A stretch of DNA of 61,925 nucleotides from Ochromonas danica (Eukaryota > Sar > Chrysophyceae > Chromulinales > Chromulinaceae): the NCBI GenBank assembly GCA_015146655.1, contig VKHL01000115.1:31830-93754 (forward strand). The letters are read 5' to 3'. The notes under the pieces are model-generated. The model was given only the letters and a program-made list of their open reading frames with translations, was not told the DNA's origin and searched no databases. Of the stretch, positions 52,573 through 61,925 are shown in pieces; within the stretch, counting starts at the first letter, position 1, and each line of letters opens with the position of its first letter. The translations under genes and the position numbers were made by a program.

Positions 52573-55527
52573 TCAAAACCATCGCGACTTCTGTTGCTCG
52601 TTGAGTTGTCGCGCAAGTCGCGCAAATTCGCTGGCCTGACTGGCGAGTTCCTCCGTCTTGTCGCTCATGCGGGACAGTTTCTCTCCCCGCTCCACGAGCT
52701 TCTCGTGTGCTTCACTCATTAACCCCATTGTGGCATTGGTGGAAGCCTGCTGCGTCGATAGTGTTGATTGAGCTGATTGCTTGGAGGAGTCTACAGAGAG
52801 CCGCCGAGCTGTGGAATCAGAAGAAGAGGCAGCGGCAGAGGAAGATATCGCGAAGGAAAACCCAAAGAGAGATTCTTTCTTCTCTTTCTCTGCCGCAGCG
52901 CTGGAAGACAAACTCCCTCCTCCTGCTCCGAGGGAAGTGGCAGTGACGACCGAAGGTAGAGGTCGCATGTTGCTGATCAACTCCGCGGTCTTGCGCCTCT
53001 CCTCCAAGGTAAAGACTCGATTGAAGCAACAGTCACAAGTTCGCACCTGCAGTGCCAGCGACAACACAGACAGACGATGAGGGACAACCAATTACAACAA
53101 TGGAAATGACCTGGAAGATAGACAAGATAGGCAAACCTGCGCGTTGTCCACGAAGCATCTCTTCTTCGAACAGTCGTCGCAGCAGGCAACATTGCAGAGC
53201 CGACAGTGATGGCACCGTCGAAACATCGTGAAAGTCACGCCACAGAGTTTGCATTTTGACCCTGCTTTGTTGGTGTCGCCTGGATTCGATTTCACGCTCA
53301 CGTTAGCACTCCCTGCACCACCTGCCACCTCCTCGCCGCCTGCAGCTCCCGCCGTGCTTCCCGACGGATCGTATTGGGCAAGCCTAATCAGAAGAAGACA
53401 CAAACCGGCTCTTCAGAATAAACCAAGGCATGCATTACCTCCAATATGCTGGGCTCACCGTATTTCCAATCGGTTGCAATCAATGACAGGCAAGGATGCC
53501 CATTTCTCAATCAAGACAGGGAGATTGAGATCCGATAAAGCGCTTTTGATAACAGCCACATTGGTGTCGTCCGGTCGACTTCCCGATGAAACCAAAATCG
53601 CCACGGCTGCTTCAGCGTCGTCTTTGCCCCATTTCTCTATTTGGCTTGCGTCCAGTAAAATAGTCAGAGCGGTGCGGCCGAGATTGTCTTTCATATTAAC
53701 TCGAGCACCAGCCTTGAGCAAGGCTCGTAACGTATCGACTCCATCAGGACCGGTGGGCTGGTTCTCGTCCTCAACGTCGGCAGATGGAACCATCGACAAC
53801 AGGTTCATCACACGAGATGCTTCACCAGCACAGGGCTTGGTGAGGTCTCCCAAAGCAGCATAGTGCAGTGGAGTCATGCCGTAAGTGACATCCATCGTGT
53901 TGACCAAGTCTGCATTGACTTCCAGGATGGCGTCCAAAGCCTCGTGTTGCCAACTTCCACCCAGCACATGAAGCAAAGTCTCGCCCATCGAATTGACGTA
54001 GTGGACATTGGGATTGTGCGTCAGCATAATCTTCAAGCAACTGGCCAATCGGTGAGGGTCGAGCTTGCCTTGCGAATTGCGTCCTTCGAGACAAGCCAAA
54101 GTCAGCGGCGAGCGGCCCTGTCGATCCAAGAAGTCGATGTCAAAGACATGCGAGCACAGCATTTCCATGGTGATGTCATCCAATTGGAGAGCAGCCCAAT
54201 GCAAAGCTGTGAATCCGTGACGATCTGCCGCCGTAACGTCAGCCGTCGCTTCGTGAAGGATTTGAATGATATTGTGCATGCGCAGCATACAAGCATAGTG
54301 CAAAGGTGTGTAGCCGTCTTCATCAGCTTGATCAAGCACTAGATAGTCCATTAGTCCAGCCTGGCAATAGCCCACCAACTCTCTGATGCGCGCCTCGTCT
54401 CGATGGAGAACTGCCGAGTGCACCGTGCCCAGCATGTACTGATGCCTCCAGCCCAGCACCTGATTCTCTTCGCCAACGCATTCGCAAATCGACAAGTACA
54501 AGTTCAACACCCAGATGTCTTTCACTTCCTTGCTTTCCGCCGTGAGCTGGATCTCCCCGCCAGGCCAGAGCAGCTCGAAGGAAGCATCCTCGGCATTGTT
54601 TTCCACCCCGAAAGCGTGGCCGAGACTTTTCACCTTGCAGGTGGGTAGATCGACGAGGCTTTCGAGGTTGAACATGTTTCCTGGCTGCGCAGCTGTTATG
54701 AGAAGCAAGTCGTTCAAGAGAATGACTCTCTTCATGGCCGGCTTCGCTCCCCATTTGTTGCTTTTGGAGGTGAGCAGGAGGTCTCCCTGCCGCACGATGC
54801 GCCGTCCCTCCTGCAGAATGGAGGGAACCACGTTGTCAACAGTGTTGCGGCGAGTCGACTGAAGAGGCAGCAGGCTCGGCAGAGAGAGCAGCAGCAGGTT
54901 GTTCTGTTCCTTCTCTTTGAAGGTCAGCCGCGCCACCATTTTCTCCAGCTCGGCATACTCGGCACTGCGACTAGCAGCAGCCGAGCTGACGGGAGAGAAG
55001 GAAGACGACTCATTCGGGACAGCAGAGTTCTTTGGAGAGGACAGGGGGGAGGCCCCAGGGGCCCCAGGGGCAGCGGGAGGTTGAAGAGGGACAGCGGGAG
55101 CATCTGGCGGAGGGCCCAGGGCAGGGCCATCGAGAGGTGCAGGAGGAGGAGGAGGAAGAGGTGCATAGGTGGTCTTGCGGAACCAAACCATTCTGAGCGG
55201 TCTACTGCTCTCCTTGATGTAGGCGATGAGACCCCGCCAAGCCTCCTTGTCCAGCGGAATGCGTCCGATCTCGAAAGAGCCCACGGACCAGAGCTCATCG
55301 CCAGGCTGCACGTCAAGATTGACAGCCTGAGAGTCAGAGATGACGTCGAAGATGAAGACGATGCCGTTGTCGCCATGCCTGCGCAGAGTCACGCCCAGCG
55401 GCCCGTCGCCGAAGAAAGTCTCCACGAAGACGCCCTGAGCCTCGCCGCTCTCCTCAGACTCTCCACCTCGAAAAGAAGAAGAAGAGTCGTCAGTCGCTTG
55501 AACAGGCGGAGAAGGGGGAGATTCCAT
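52573..55527 (-). CDS. PDZ - PH-like - ankyrin - FYVE - R-SNARE motif protein
   Basis: Exons 55527-53459, 53383-53137 and 53046-52573 encode 929 residues; introns are 75 and 90 nt. Residues 32-118: PDZ domain (GPLGVTLRRHGDNGIVFIF, LDVQPGDELWSVGSFEIG). About 240-370: a PH/RhoGEF-type PH fold (IVRQGDLLLTSKSNKWGAK, KRVILLNDLLLITAA, FELLWPGGEIQLTAES, DIWVLNLYLSICE). About 390-690: ankyrin repeats (GYTPLHYACMLRMHN, GFTALHWAALQLDD, GETLLHVLGGSWQH, GMTPLHYAALGDL, GRTALTILLD). 730-782: FYVE-type zinc finger (CKLCGVTF, RRCHHCRLCN, CCDDCSKKRC, CDCCF). The usual basic signature has an extra Cys. 870-925: an amphipathic helix matching R-SNARE motifs (KLVERGEKLSRMSDKTEELA, ASEFARLARQL), with Arg892 at the zero-layer position. 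No transmembrane tail. FYVE modules bind PI3P on endosomes; R-SNARE motifs form fusion bundles. Confidence 0.85.
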
Positions 55528-55729
55528 TTATTTTCGTTCTCGCTTCCTTTCAATTACTCCTCTTTCGGCGGATTTCCTCCTTTGCTGGTTAATAGCGAAA
55601 ATCCATAACAGTCTAGTTAAGGAATTACTCAATTAGAGACCGTTTCCTCATAATAGCTATCGTTTGCTTGTGGTTCGTCTAAAGTGTTTGTCTTGAATTA
55701 ATGATGAGAGCATTGCTGAGATAAGATAG
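55528..55729. promoter_or_regulatory. compact bidirectional promoter region
   Basis: Only 202 bp separate the start codons of the divergent FYVE-SNARE and ankyrin genes, so both promoters must lie here. The region is AT-rich; no motif stands out. Confidence 0.7.
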
Positions 55730-58320
55730 ATGGACGAGGTTGAAGTAGAGCACGGCAAAAAGAGGAAAATCCCTCTCTCGGAGCTTCCCGGCGCACTGCC
55801 CGCTGTGACGTGGTCGCCTGATCGGCCGCGGCCGGTGAGTCTTCCTCTCCTTCCTCTCGAACCTGTGCTTATCCCTTCTCTCTCTCTCTATATATATATA
55901 TGTGTGTGTGTGGCCACTGCAGGAGCTGACGCCGGACATCTGGACGGAAGAAGTGGGCGAGGAGATCTGCAAGTACATCGACTGGCACCGCCGCCACCCG
56001 CACTGCCTCACTCCTCGGAAAGTGAAGTACGGTCCTAACGGTGAGGCCATTGGGGGCACGCTCTTCCATGAGGCAGACCCCACCCTGGCCTACAGCACCA
56101 GCGGCTACAAGGAGGTCCCCCTGCCCTCCCACTACCTCCCCTCCTCCCTCGGAGTCGACGGCGATCTCGAAGAGGTGAGCAGCGTGGCCACTCGACAAGC
56201 CTATGAAGAGAAGCTGCTCTACAATCAACTCCATGATGACGACCCCTGGTACAACACCTCTGTCAAGGATGAGCTGGAGCTCAGCCATGTGGATGGGAGC
56301 TTCACCACAAACAAGAGCAAAAGCAAAGACCAACCTCCTTCTCAATCCTCACGTTGGAGTGAGATATTAGCGTGGCAAGAAGAGGGAGGAATAGGAGGAG
56401 GAGGGAGGTATCAGGGCGGTGCGCCAAGTTACAGCCAGGCACAGCTTGAACAACTAAACGCCGTCGCTCTCATGGATAAAGATAGAGTGGATGGCAAGGA
56501 ACAAGAGCAGGAGGGGCAGCAAGGAAAGAAGAAGAAAGTCTCTCCCTGGCAGGTAGATCGTCCAACTTCGCGCTTCACTCGCGGAGGAAGTGCCCTGGAC
56601 GACTACAAGAAGGTGGCCTTGAAGAGGAGGGTGGAGGAGGCTTTGGTATTGTATGCGGATGAAGGGAGAAGGAAGAGCAAGAAGGAGAGCGGCAGCAGCA
56701 GTAAGAGCGCCAAGAAGCAAGTGACCGCCTCGTCGTGGTCCGTGCCGTCCTCTCGCAAAAGTCAGTCATCTAGTGTGCAGGCAGGGAGCAGCAAGAAGAG
56801 AGCGAGGATGCAGCAGGTGGCGGAAGAGAAAGACGAGGATCTCGCCAGCGAGAAGAAAGCCGCAGTCCAGCGAAGTCATCGCGAGAGAGGGGCGAGTCAG
56901 AAGGGTAGCAGTCGTCTGAGTGCTGCCAAGGGAGGGAGAACAGCCTCTTCCGCCAAGATCTTCCCCATCGAAGATCTTGATCCCTATGCCACCATGAGAA
57001 GTCAATTGGGTGGTCAAGGCAAATTGGATGAGATGGCGACCAAATGGATCGCTTTCGGTGAAAAGGTCCATCACCAAGTGTCGGGCCTCGAGAGAACGAA
57101 GAACGACCTCTTCTCCTTCCACCTCGACCTCTTCGAAGCCTGCGAACAACTGCGCCTCATGAAAGTGCGATCCGTCTTGATCGCTCTAGAGGATGGCAAT
57201 GTGAACACACCGGATGACGAGCCTTTGTTTTTGCATCTTTTCCATCGCACCTTGGAAATGGATCGTGTGGCAAGCAGCTTGATGATGGAAGGGAAAGAAT
57301 ACGAAACAACAGAGCGCAAAAAGATAGAGAAGATCTTAGAACTCTTTCTCTCTTTGGGAAAGGTCTCGATCAATCTGGACAAAGGGAAGGATCGACTGGC
57401 TGCCTTGCACCTCGCGGTGATGAAAGAGAATGCGAAGATGGTTCGCTGGTGTCTCTTCCATGGAGCTGATCCGGAGCAATTGACCAAGAATGACCAAATG
57501 ACACCCTTGATGTTAGCTGCCAAGTATGGATATGTTACGCTTATTGCAGAGTTGGTGCAGGCAGGGGTGAATATCGATCGACGCGTGGAGGAAGTGCGCG
57601 GAGGAGGAGAAGGAGAAGAAGAAGTGGTAGTGCCGGGAAGTGGCATGACTGCTTTGCATTATGCTGCAGCCTTTGGCCAGACACGAACCGCTTTGTTCTT
57701 ATTACGAATAGGAGCGAACAAGAAGATCCGTGATTGCCAAGCCCGCACCGCAGCAGAAGTTGCCGCCCTTGGGTAAGTGTTGATCCTGTCTCTTCTCTTC
57801 TGCTGTGCTAACTCACTTCTCGTGTGCGGCATATGACAGGAATTACCTTGCCACAGCTCAAGCCATTTCGGCCTATGCAGAACCTGAGAGAGCAGTGGGG
57901 CCTCAATTAGACTACCTCATAGAGCAAGAGAAGAAGAAAGAAGACGCTTTGCTCATCGACCGCCGACGAGCTGCCGTCACGCTGCCGAAAGACTTGCAGT
58001 TGACGACCTTGCGACTGCTTCATTGGAAAGATCAACTCGTGCATTATGTTCAAGAAGGCTATCGCTATCTTCGCAAGAAGCTCAATCTGGTACATGACCG
58101 AGATCGACTGGAGGAAGAGGATGGCGATGAGGAAGTCTTGGACGGCAGGATGGAAGAAGCGGAGATTCACTCTCTGGATGTCACCACCATGCATGATGTC
58201 GTGCAACTAGCCGCGCAGTCGCCCACTGGTCGACCCATCCAGTCTCTGGTTAGTCCTTCGATTCAGTCTAGAGGAGGTGGAGGAGGAGGAGGAGCTGATG
58301 ACGTGATGCCTTTCGAATGA
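55730..58320 (+). CDS. ankyrin-repeat protein, otherwise unknown
   Basis: Exons 55730-55834, 55923-57772 and 57840-58320 encode 811 residues; introns are 88 nt (with a TATATA run) and 67 nt (with a CTAAC branch-like word). The N-terminus (DIWTEEVGEEICKYIDWHRR, HPHCLTPRKVKYG) is not a family I know. A long Lys/Ser-rich linker with NLS-like stretches follows (GKKKKVSPWQ, RRKSKKESGSSSKSAKK). Ankyrin repeats occupy about 525-670: LAALHLAVMKENAKMVRWCL, MTPLMLAAKYGYVTLIAELV, MTALHYAAAFGQTRTALFLL, ending ARTAAEVAALG across the last splice. The C-terminus is helical and acidic. Nuclear or scaffold function is possible but not shown. Third ankyrin gene within 12 kb, divergent from the second. Confidence 0.8.
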
Positions 58321-58405
58321 GTCCGTCAGCTTGTCTTGCAGTCTTCCTTGTTCAATGTTATAAGCAACTGCAGTGGAGAGAAGTGGAGAGAGGAGGGTGA
58401 CTAGA

Positions 58406-58470
58406 GTGGTTCCAGGCCATGGCGTCATAGGCCATATGGCGCGTACTGTAACCATATGGCCTGGAACCAC
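58406..58470. repeat. short inverted repeat with inner direct repeat
   Basis: GTGGTTCCAGGCCAT (58406-58420) and its inverted copy ATGGCCTGGAACCAC (58456-58470) enclose 35 bases. GCGTACTGTAAC occurs at 58441-58452 and again at 58476-58487. It lies 86 bp after the stop of the ankyrin gene; a foldback or terminator-like structure. Confidence 0.9.
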
Positions 58471-58706
58471 CTTAAGCGTACTGTAACTCTGGTCCTGGTC
58501 TTACTAGCACAATGAAGACCACGCATCAGTCTGTCCTGGATGATGCACATACTGCCACGAAGAAGATCTTCTCTTCTGCGAGAAGATGTGAGCTATTTGT
58601 GTCCGAGGCTTCGGCAATGTTCAATGAGCGACCCTAAGGGATGCTTTTTCTTTATATTCTTACAGCAGCGTGCTATCCTAACCCTAACCCGCTGCTGCTA
58701 CTGCAG

Positions 58707-58934
58707 AGTGGTATTCTTCTTGGGATGTCGAAAGACAGCTTTGAACTGGAGAATGAGAGCATTCTGGGAGAAGCACAACAAAGAGACATTCGCCTGCATG
58801 GCGCGATTGGCGGATCCCATGACAGAGACGTGAATTTTAATGAGAAAACGTCATGTACAGTACGTCATGTTCATATCGTCATCAATACGGATGCATTGAG
58901 AAGTGACTACCCCGCCTATGCTATCATTGAATGA
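58707..58934 (+). pseudogene. possible GT31 (beta-1,3-galactosyltransferase) exon remnant
   Basis: After a splice-acceptor-like CTACTGCAG ending at 58706, one frame reads VVFFLG (GT31 signature region). Another frame, one base away, continues LLGMSKDSFELENESILGEA, QQRDIRLHGAI and FNEKTSC before a stop at 58934. GT31 enzymes show a hydrophobic FLLG block, a run of acidic residues, DI, and later a KT pair in this order, which this follows loosely. The frame change would make it non-functional. No partner exon was found upstream. Weak call; it may be chance similarity. Confidence 0.25.
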
Positions 58935-59676
58935 AAACTCCATTTGCCCAATAGCAACCTTGGATGACGAGTTGTTCTGGTTGGCTAACACAGTCAGTGG
59001 AGGCGAATAACTTGAAAATGTTGAACAATAAATATTGACAGAGCGCCCATATATCAAACAGTGGTAGAGCAGCAGAAAGTGTAACCACAGCTAAGCCAAT
59101 CTCCTCCACACGAGAGCTTTCAATTCACTTCCTTCACTAAAGCGAATTGAATGCTCGAAGACTGTTTGTTGTCTATGAGACCAATTCTTCTGTCGAGGTT
59201 GTGAGAGGAAACAAGACGGACGGTCGCATGGCATCGCATAGTCACACACCGTTGCAGAAAAGGATCCTCTTGTTGTTGCATGAGCAAGACAAGTCAAAGC
59301 GATAGATAGGAGGAGGAGGAGGGCTGCTATCTCGCTGTAGTTGAAATAGGGTTAGCTAGTGTCATAGCATAGCCAGCCTGTGTTACTTGTGACAATAACT
59401 CCGTTGTAGTAGATAGTAGAATAGAGTAAAGGTTATGAGGAAAGAGTCGAGGATAAGCTATGGCCAGTCTCCAATCAGACCAAACCTGATCGCTTTGGTG
59501 TGGCAGCAGAGAGACCATCCAGAGGGAATGACACACACATGATAGATAGACTACAGCCCAACAAGTGGTTGTAACACCTCTCCAAAGCTTTGTAAAAAGA
59601 TCTCCTCGTCCACCACTGCAGCACCAGCAGATCTCCAAGTGTTGTTTTCCATTCTCTGAGGCATCATGACAATCAT

Positions 59677-59763
59677 GGAAAGGATTGCTACTGGTCTTTC
59701 CATGATTCCTTTCCATTGATTACCATAACATTGATGACCTTGGAAAGGATTGCTACTGGTCTT
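59677..59763. repeat. 22-bp direct repeat, 65 bp apart
   Basis: GGAAAGGATTGCTACTGGTC plus two more bases occurs identically at 59677-59698 and 59742-59763. The first copy lies before the orphan stretch and the second within it, both reading GKDCYWS in one frame, which suggests a local duplication. Confidence 0.9.
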
Positions 59764-60035
59764 TGATCCCTTACCAACCATTCTATTGTCCTGAAGGTGT
59801 ACCTAATAATGCTGGTGTCATCTTAGCTAAAGTCTTGGGTAAGATTGCTGCAGTAGGGAATAACGCTTATGAAATTGCTTTAAAAGAATTGGTCGACGAC
59901 CTGCTGGGTAAAGACAGTTCAGCAGGTGTGTCAGTCTAGTAAATGTACTGAAGCTAAACATGGCAGATATGAAAGATTTCTTAGCAGAAGTGGTTAAGAC
60001 ACTTCCTGCTGCACCAGTGAGATTGGAAATGGCAG
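59706..60035 (+). other. orphan coding-like stretch near the telomere
   Basis: An open frame from 59706 reads DLGKDCYWSLIPYQPFYCPE, GVPNNAGVILAKVLGKIAAV, NAYEIALKELVDDLLGKDSS and stops at 59939. A GT-AG interval 59926-59984 (59 nt) would join it in frame to AEVVKTLPAAPVRLEM (59985-60035), where another GT-AG interval (60036-60105) begins. Both match local intron size. The amino acid pattern looks protein-like, and there is no ATG in frame near the start. I recognise no family. It may be part of a real gene, a remnant or coincidence. Confidence 0.3.
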
Positions 60036-60169
60036 GTAAGACCTTTATTATCCTAACACTGATCCTGACTGACCCTGCTGGTGTAAAATTGTTGCCTTAA
60101 GATAGACACCATTAAATGTGTGCTTTAAGCTATTGGATAGCACAAGCATATCATCCAGCAGTTTTTGCA

Positions 60170-61679
60170 CTACACAGTTACTCGTTGCCAGAATGTGTTA
60201 AGGTCGTGCCGAAAAAGGTTCTCCCTGGTGAGGTTGGATTGCACATGCTTACTTCCTCTTCCACCTTTGGTCGTTTTCGTTTTTGAAGAGGAAGCGGTTC
60301 CTGCAGATGGACGATTTGGATGGAAAGCAGAGGGTTCTTTAGCCACAGCATCATCATCCTTGTTTTTGTCAAAATCGTCATTTTCGGGTTCGTCGTCATC
60401 AGATTGATCATTCTCCTCACGGAAGACATCATACGCCTTTTGCCGACTCTTCGTGATAGCTTTGACCAACTTCCCCATGGCATGGATCATACGAATCAGC
60501 ATGCGACTGACCATCATCACGTTCGCCTCAATGATGGTACACTGAATTTGTCCATCATCAACTTCATTCACATCGAACGTATGCAATACGGGAAACATAA
60601 GGTACCGCTCGGTTTCTCTGAAGGTCCGATCCACGAATACCCATCGCCTTCCAGATAGTAGCACACTTGGAAACAGTCGCGGTTCGATACCCACGCGGTT
60701 CTTGTGCCGCTCTGCGAGGCCCTTATCCTCCGCGAGTATCTCGCCATGTTCCCGGGGCGTAGAGCACGTCATGGTCAAATTCTTAATCTCCACGTTGCCC
60801 ACAGGGGCGCCTTCAACGGAAATCACTTGATCCGTCTCGCCCTTAATAGGCAGTATGCCTTTTGCAGTTGGCAAAAAGGTCTCGTAGCAGATGTCTACGG
60901 CACCACCGCTGCCTTTCTCAAAGAACTGTACGGAAGTGCCATTCGCATTCCCAAGGAAGTGGGTGACGAGTTTCCGCATTAAGGCAAAAGTTGGCTTGTG
61001 AACATAAATCTCTTCGTTTACTTTTCGCTGTTCTGCGTTGGCTACCATTTCTTGAGTGTACTTCAATATCTCTTCATACACATATCTGCATTCATTTGAG
61101 GAAGGATCGACCTTCTCCACATAAAAATCAAAGGCTTCGATAGAACTTGATATAGTTAAAAGGTTAAAGCATCCAACCTCTGATCTTCCCAGATCAGAGC
61201 CCACTTTCGTTCTCATTTTTTCAACCATCGGAGCAATCATCTCCTGAAGCCCTAGGGCCAACAACAATAGTGAATAATAGCGAATTAATAAACAACAAGA
61301 ATTCAGAACAACAGCTCAATACTACCTTTTTGCTGAAGAGCGAGTTCTCTTATTCCAGAGCTTAGTTCTGCGAGCTCTTCACCAGCAGCCAGTGGAAGAG
61401 CTAAAGAGAAAAGAAAAGAAAACAAACAGAGAAAAGTTACTTATTAGTACCTCCTTCAATAGAAGAAGTAATGATTGGTAACAAAGAATGAAATCGCTAA
61501 CCTGGTTGGGGAGCAGGATCAGATGATGCGATATGATTCGTGATTGCCACGATTTCGGGTCCAGTAAGAACACCCGTAGTCAGCAACAAGTTCCAGCCCA
61601 TCTGATTATTCAGGAGAGGAATTTGGTAGCCTGCATCACGGATTTTGGACTTGATGGCTTCAATTTCTTCACTACTCAT
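60170..61679 (-). CDS. telomere-proximal gene, unrecognised product
   Basis: Exons 61679-61502, 61400-61326 and 61251-60170 (introns 101 and 74 nt, GT-AG, in frame) encode 444 residues. The start codon is only 170 bp from the telomere array and transcription runs inward. The N-terminus is MSSEEIEAIKSKIRDAG; the middle is an alpha/beta region (CFNLLTISSSIEAFDFYVEK, YEEILKYTQEMVANAEQR, FALMRKLVTHFLGNANG, FFEKGSGGAVDICYETFLP, VGNVEIKNLTMTCSTP). A helical segment (VMMVSRMLIRMIHAMGKLVK) is followed by a Asp/Glu/Lys-rich tail (DDDEPENDDFDKNKDDD) ending RHDLNTFWQRVTV. No domain known to me. It lacks the GGA/TCC runs of the rest of the window and uses more A/T-ending codons, so its age or origin may differ. 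Complete and unbroken as read. Confidence 0.75.
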
Positions 61680-61848
61680 GATTTCACTTCAAAGGGCTGT
61701 CACAGCGAGAAGCGAATTGAATTGGAGCGGTGGGACAGTGAACCGACACCAAACTCGTGAAAGTGGAGTTTTAAAAAAATTGTTGCAACAAAAGCTGATA
61801 CGTGATCAACAAAGTCGCAAAAACACAGTCGCAAACTGATCCCCGCCG
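61680..61848. other. subtelomeric junction and probable promoter
   Basis: 169 bp between the last start codon and the telomere, containing T/A tracts near 61771-61777. Any promoter of the last gene must lie here. Confidence 0.6.
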
Positions 61849-61925
61849 TTAGGGTTAGGGTTAGGGTTAGGGTTAGGGTTAGGGTTAGGGTTAGGGTTAG
61901 GGTTAGGGTTAGGGTTAGGGTTAGG
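61849..61925 (+). repeat. telomere repeat array (TTAGGG)n
   Basis: 77 bases: twelve perfect TTAGGG units and a final TTAGG, running to the window end with the G-rich strand 5' to 3' outward, as at a right chromosome end. Human-type repeat, shared by animals, many fungi and several algal and protist groups. Confidence 0.98.

Larger units (their letters stand above)
58321..60169. other. gene-poor subtelomeric stretch
   Basis: Between the last convergent pair lie the short inverted repeat above, a possible glycosyltransferase remnant, an orphan coding-like stretch (both listed), and telomere-like words CCTAACCCTAACCC (58677-58690) and AGGGTTAG (59348-59355). 58935-59700 holds only short frames without recognisable products. 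Confidence 0.55.

Noticed and set aside
60683-60720. GGTTCGATAC near 60686 looked like a tRNA T-loop
   Set aside because: It lies in the last gene's coding exon and no acceptor or anticodon stem fits around it.

Overview
The window is the right-hand end of a eukaryotic chromosome. It finishes in 77 bases of perfect TTAGGG telomere repeat. Leftward lie about 21 intron-bearing or single-exon protein genes, roughly one per 3 kb, on both strands. All introns inferred are GT-AG, 59 to 125 nt, usually with a CTAAC/CTGAC-like branch site. Coding regions carry very many GGA/TCC triplet runs (polyGlu, polySer, polyPro, polyGln). This fits a unicellular eukaryote with a compact genome. A SUN-domain protein and a probable CFAP92 homologue suggest a nucleate, flagellated cell. 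Two proteins of mostly plastid families (DUF1350 and BASS4/SLC10A7) begin with a signal-peptide-like stretch followed by a Ser/Arg-rich leader, which would suit a secondary plastid such as that of an ochrophyte alga. That placement is inference.

Layout. 1-13 kb: a left-truncated leucine-rich/membrane gene, an unknown small gene, an SLC35A nucleotide-sugar transporter, 3-ketodihydrosphingosine reductase divergent to a conserved membrane protein, then a SUN protein. 11.1-13.4 kb is a gene-poor AT-rich gap with two foldback elements. 13.4-25 kb: proteasome beta-1, a pseudo-receiver/zinc-finger/Nudix protein, TFIIIC TPR subunit, a DUF1350 hydrolase and an Ariadne RBR ligase. 25.4-40.7 kb: a PWWP-Sec16 protein, eEF1B, BASS4, a secreted GH1 glucosidase and a CFAP92-like protein. 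40.8-58.3 kb: four large scaffold-like genes in a row (LRR-EF hand; ACBP-ankyrin-IQ; PDZ-PH-ankyrin-FYVE-SNARE; ankyrin). 58.3-61.9 kb: a gene-poor subtelomere with a possible glycosyltransferase relic, an orphan coding-like stretch, one last unrecognised gene, and the telomere.

Genes often sit as divergent pairs with 200-500 bp between starts, or convergent pairs with 160-480 bp between stops. Several products belong to the endomembrane system: Sec16 (ER exit sites), KDSR (sphingolipid synthesis in the ER), SLC35A (Golgi sugar import) and the FYVE-SNARE protein (endosomes). The most unusual candidates are the FYVE plus R-SNARE fusion (52.6-55.5 kb) and the PWWP plus Sec16 fusion (25.4-31.5 kb). 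No retroelement, virus copy, CRISPR array, tRNA or rRNA gene was recognised.
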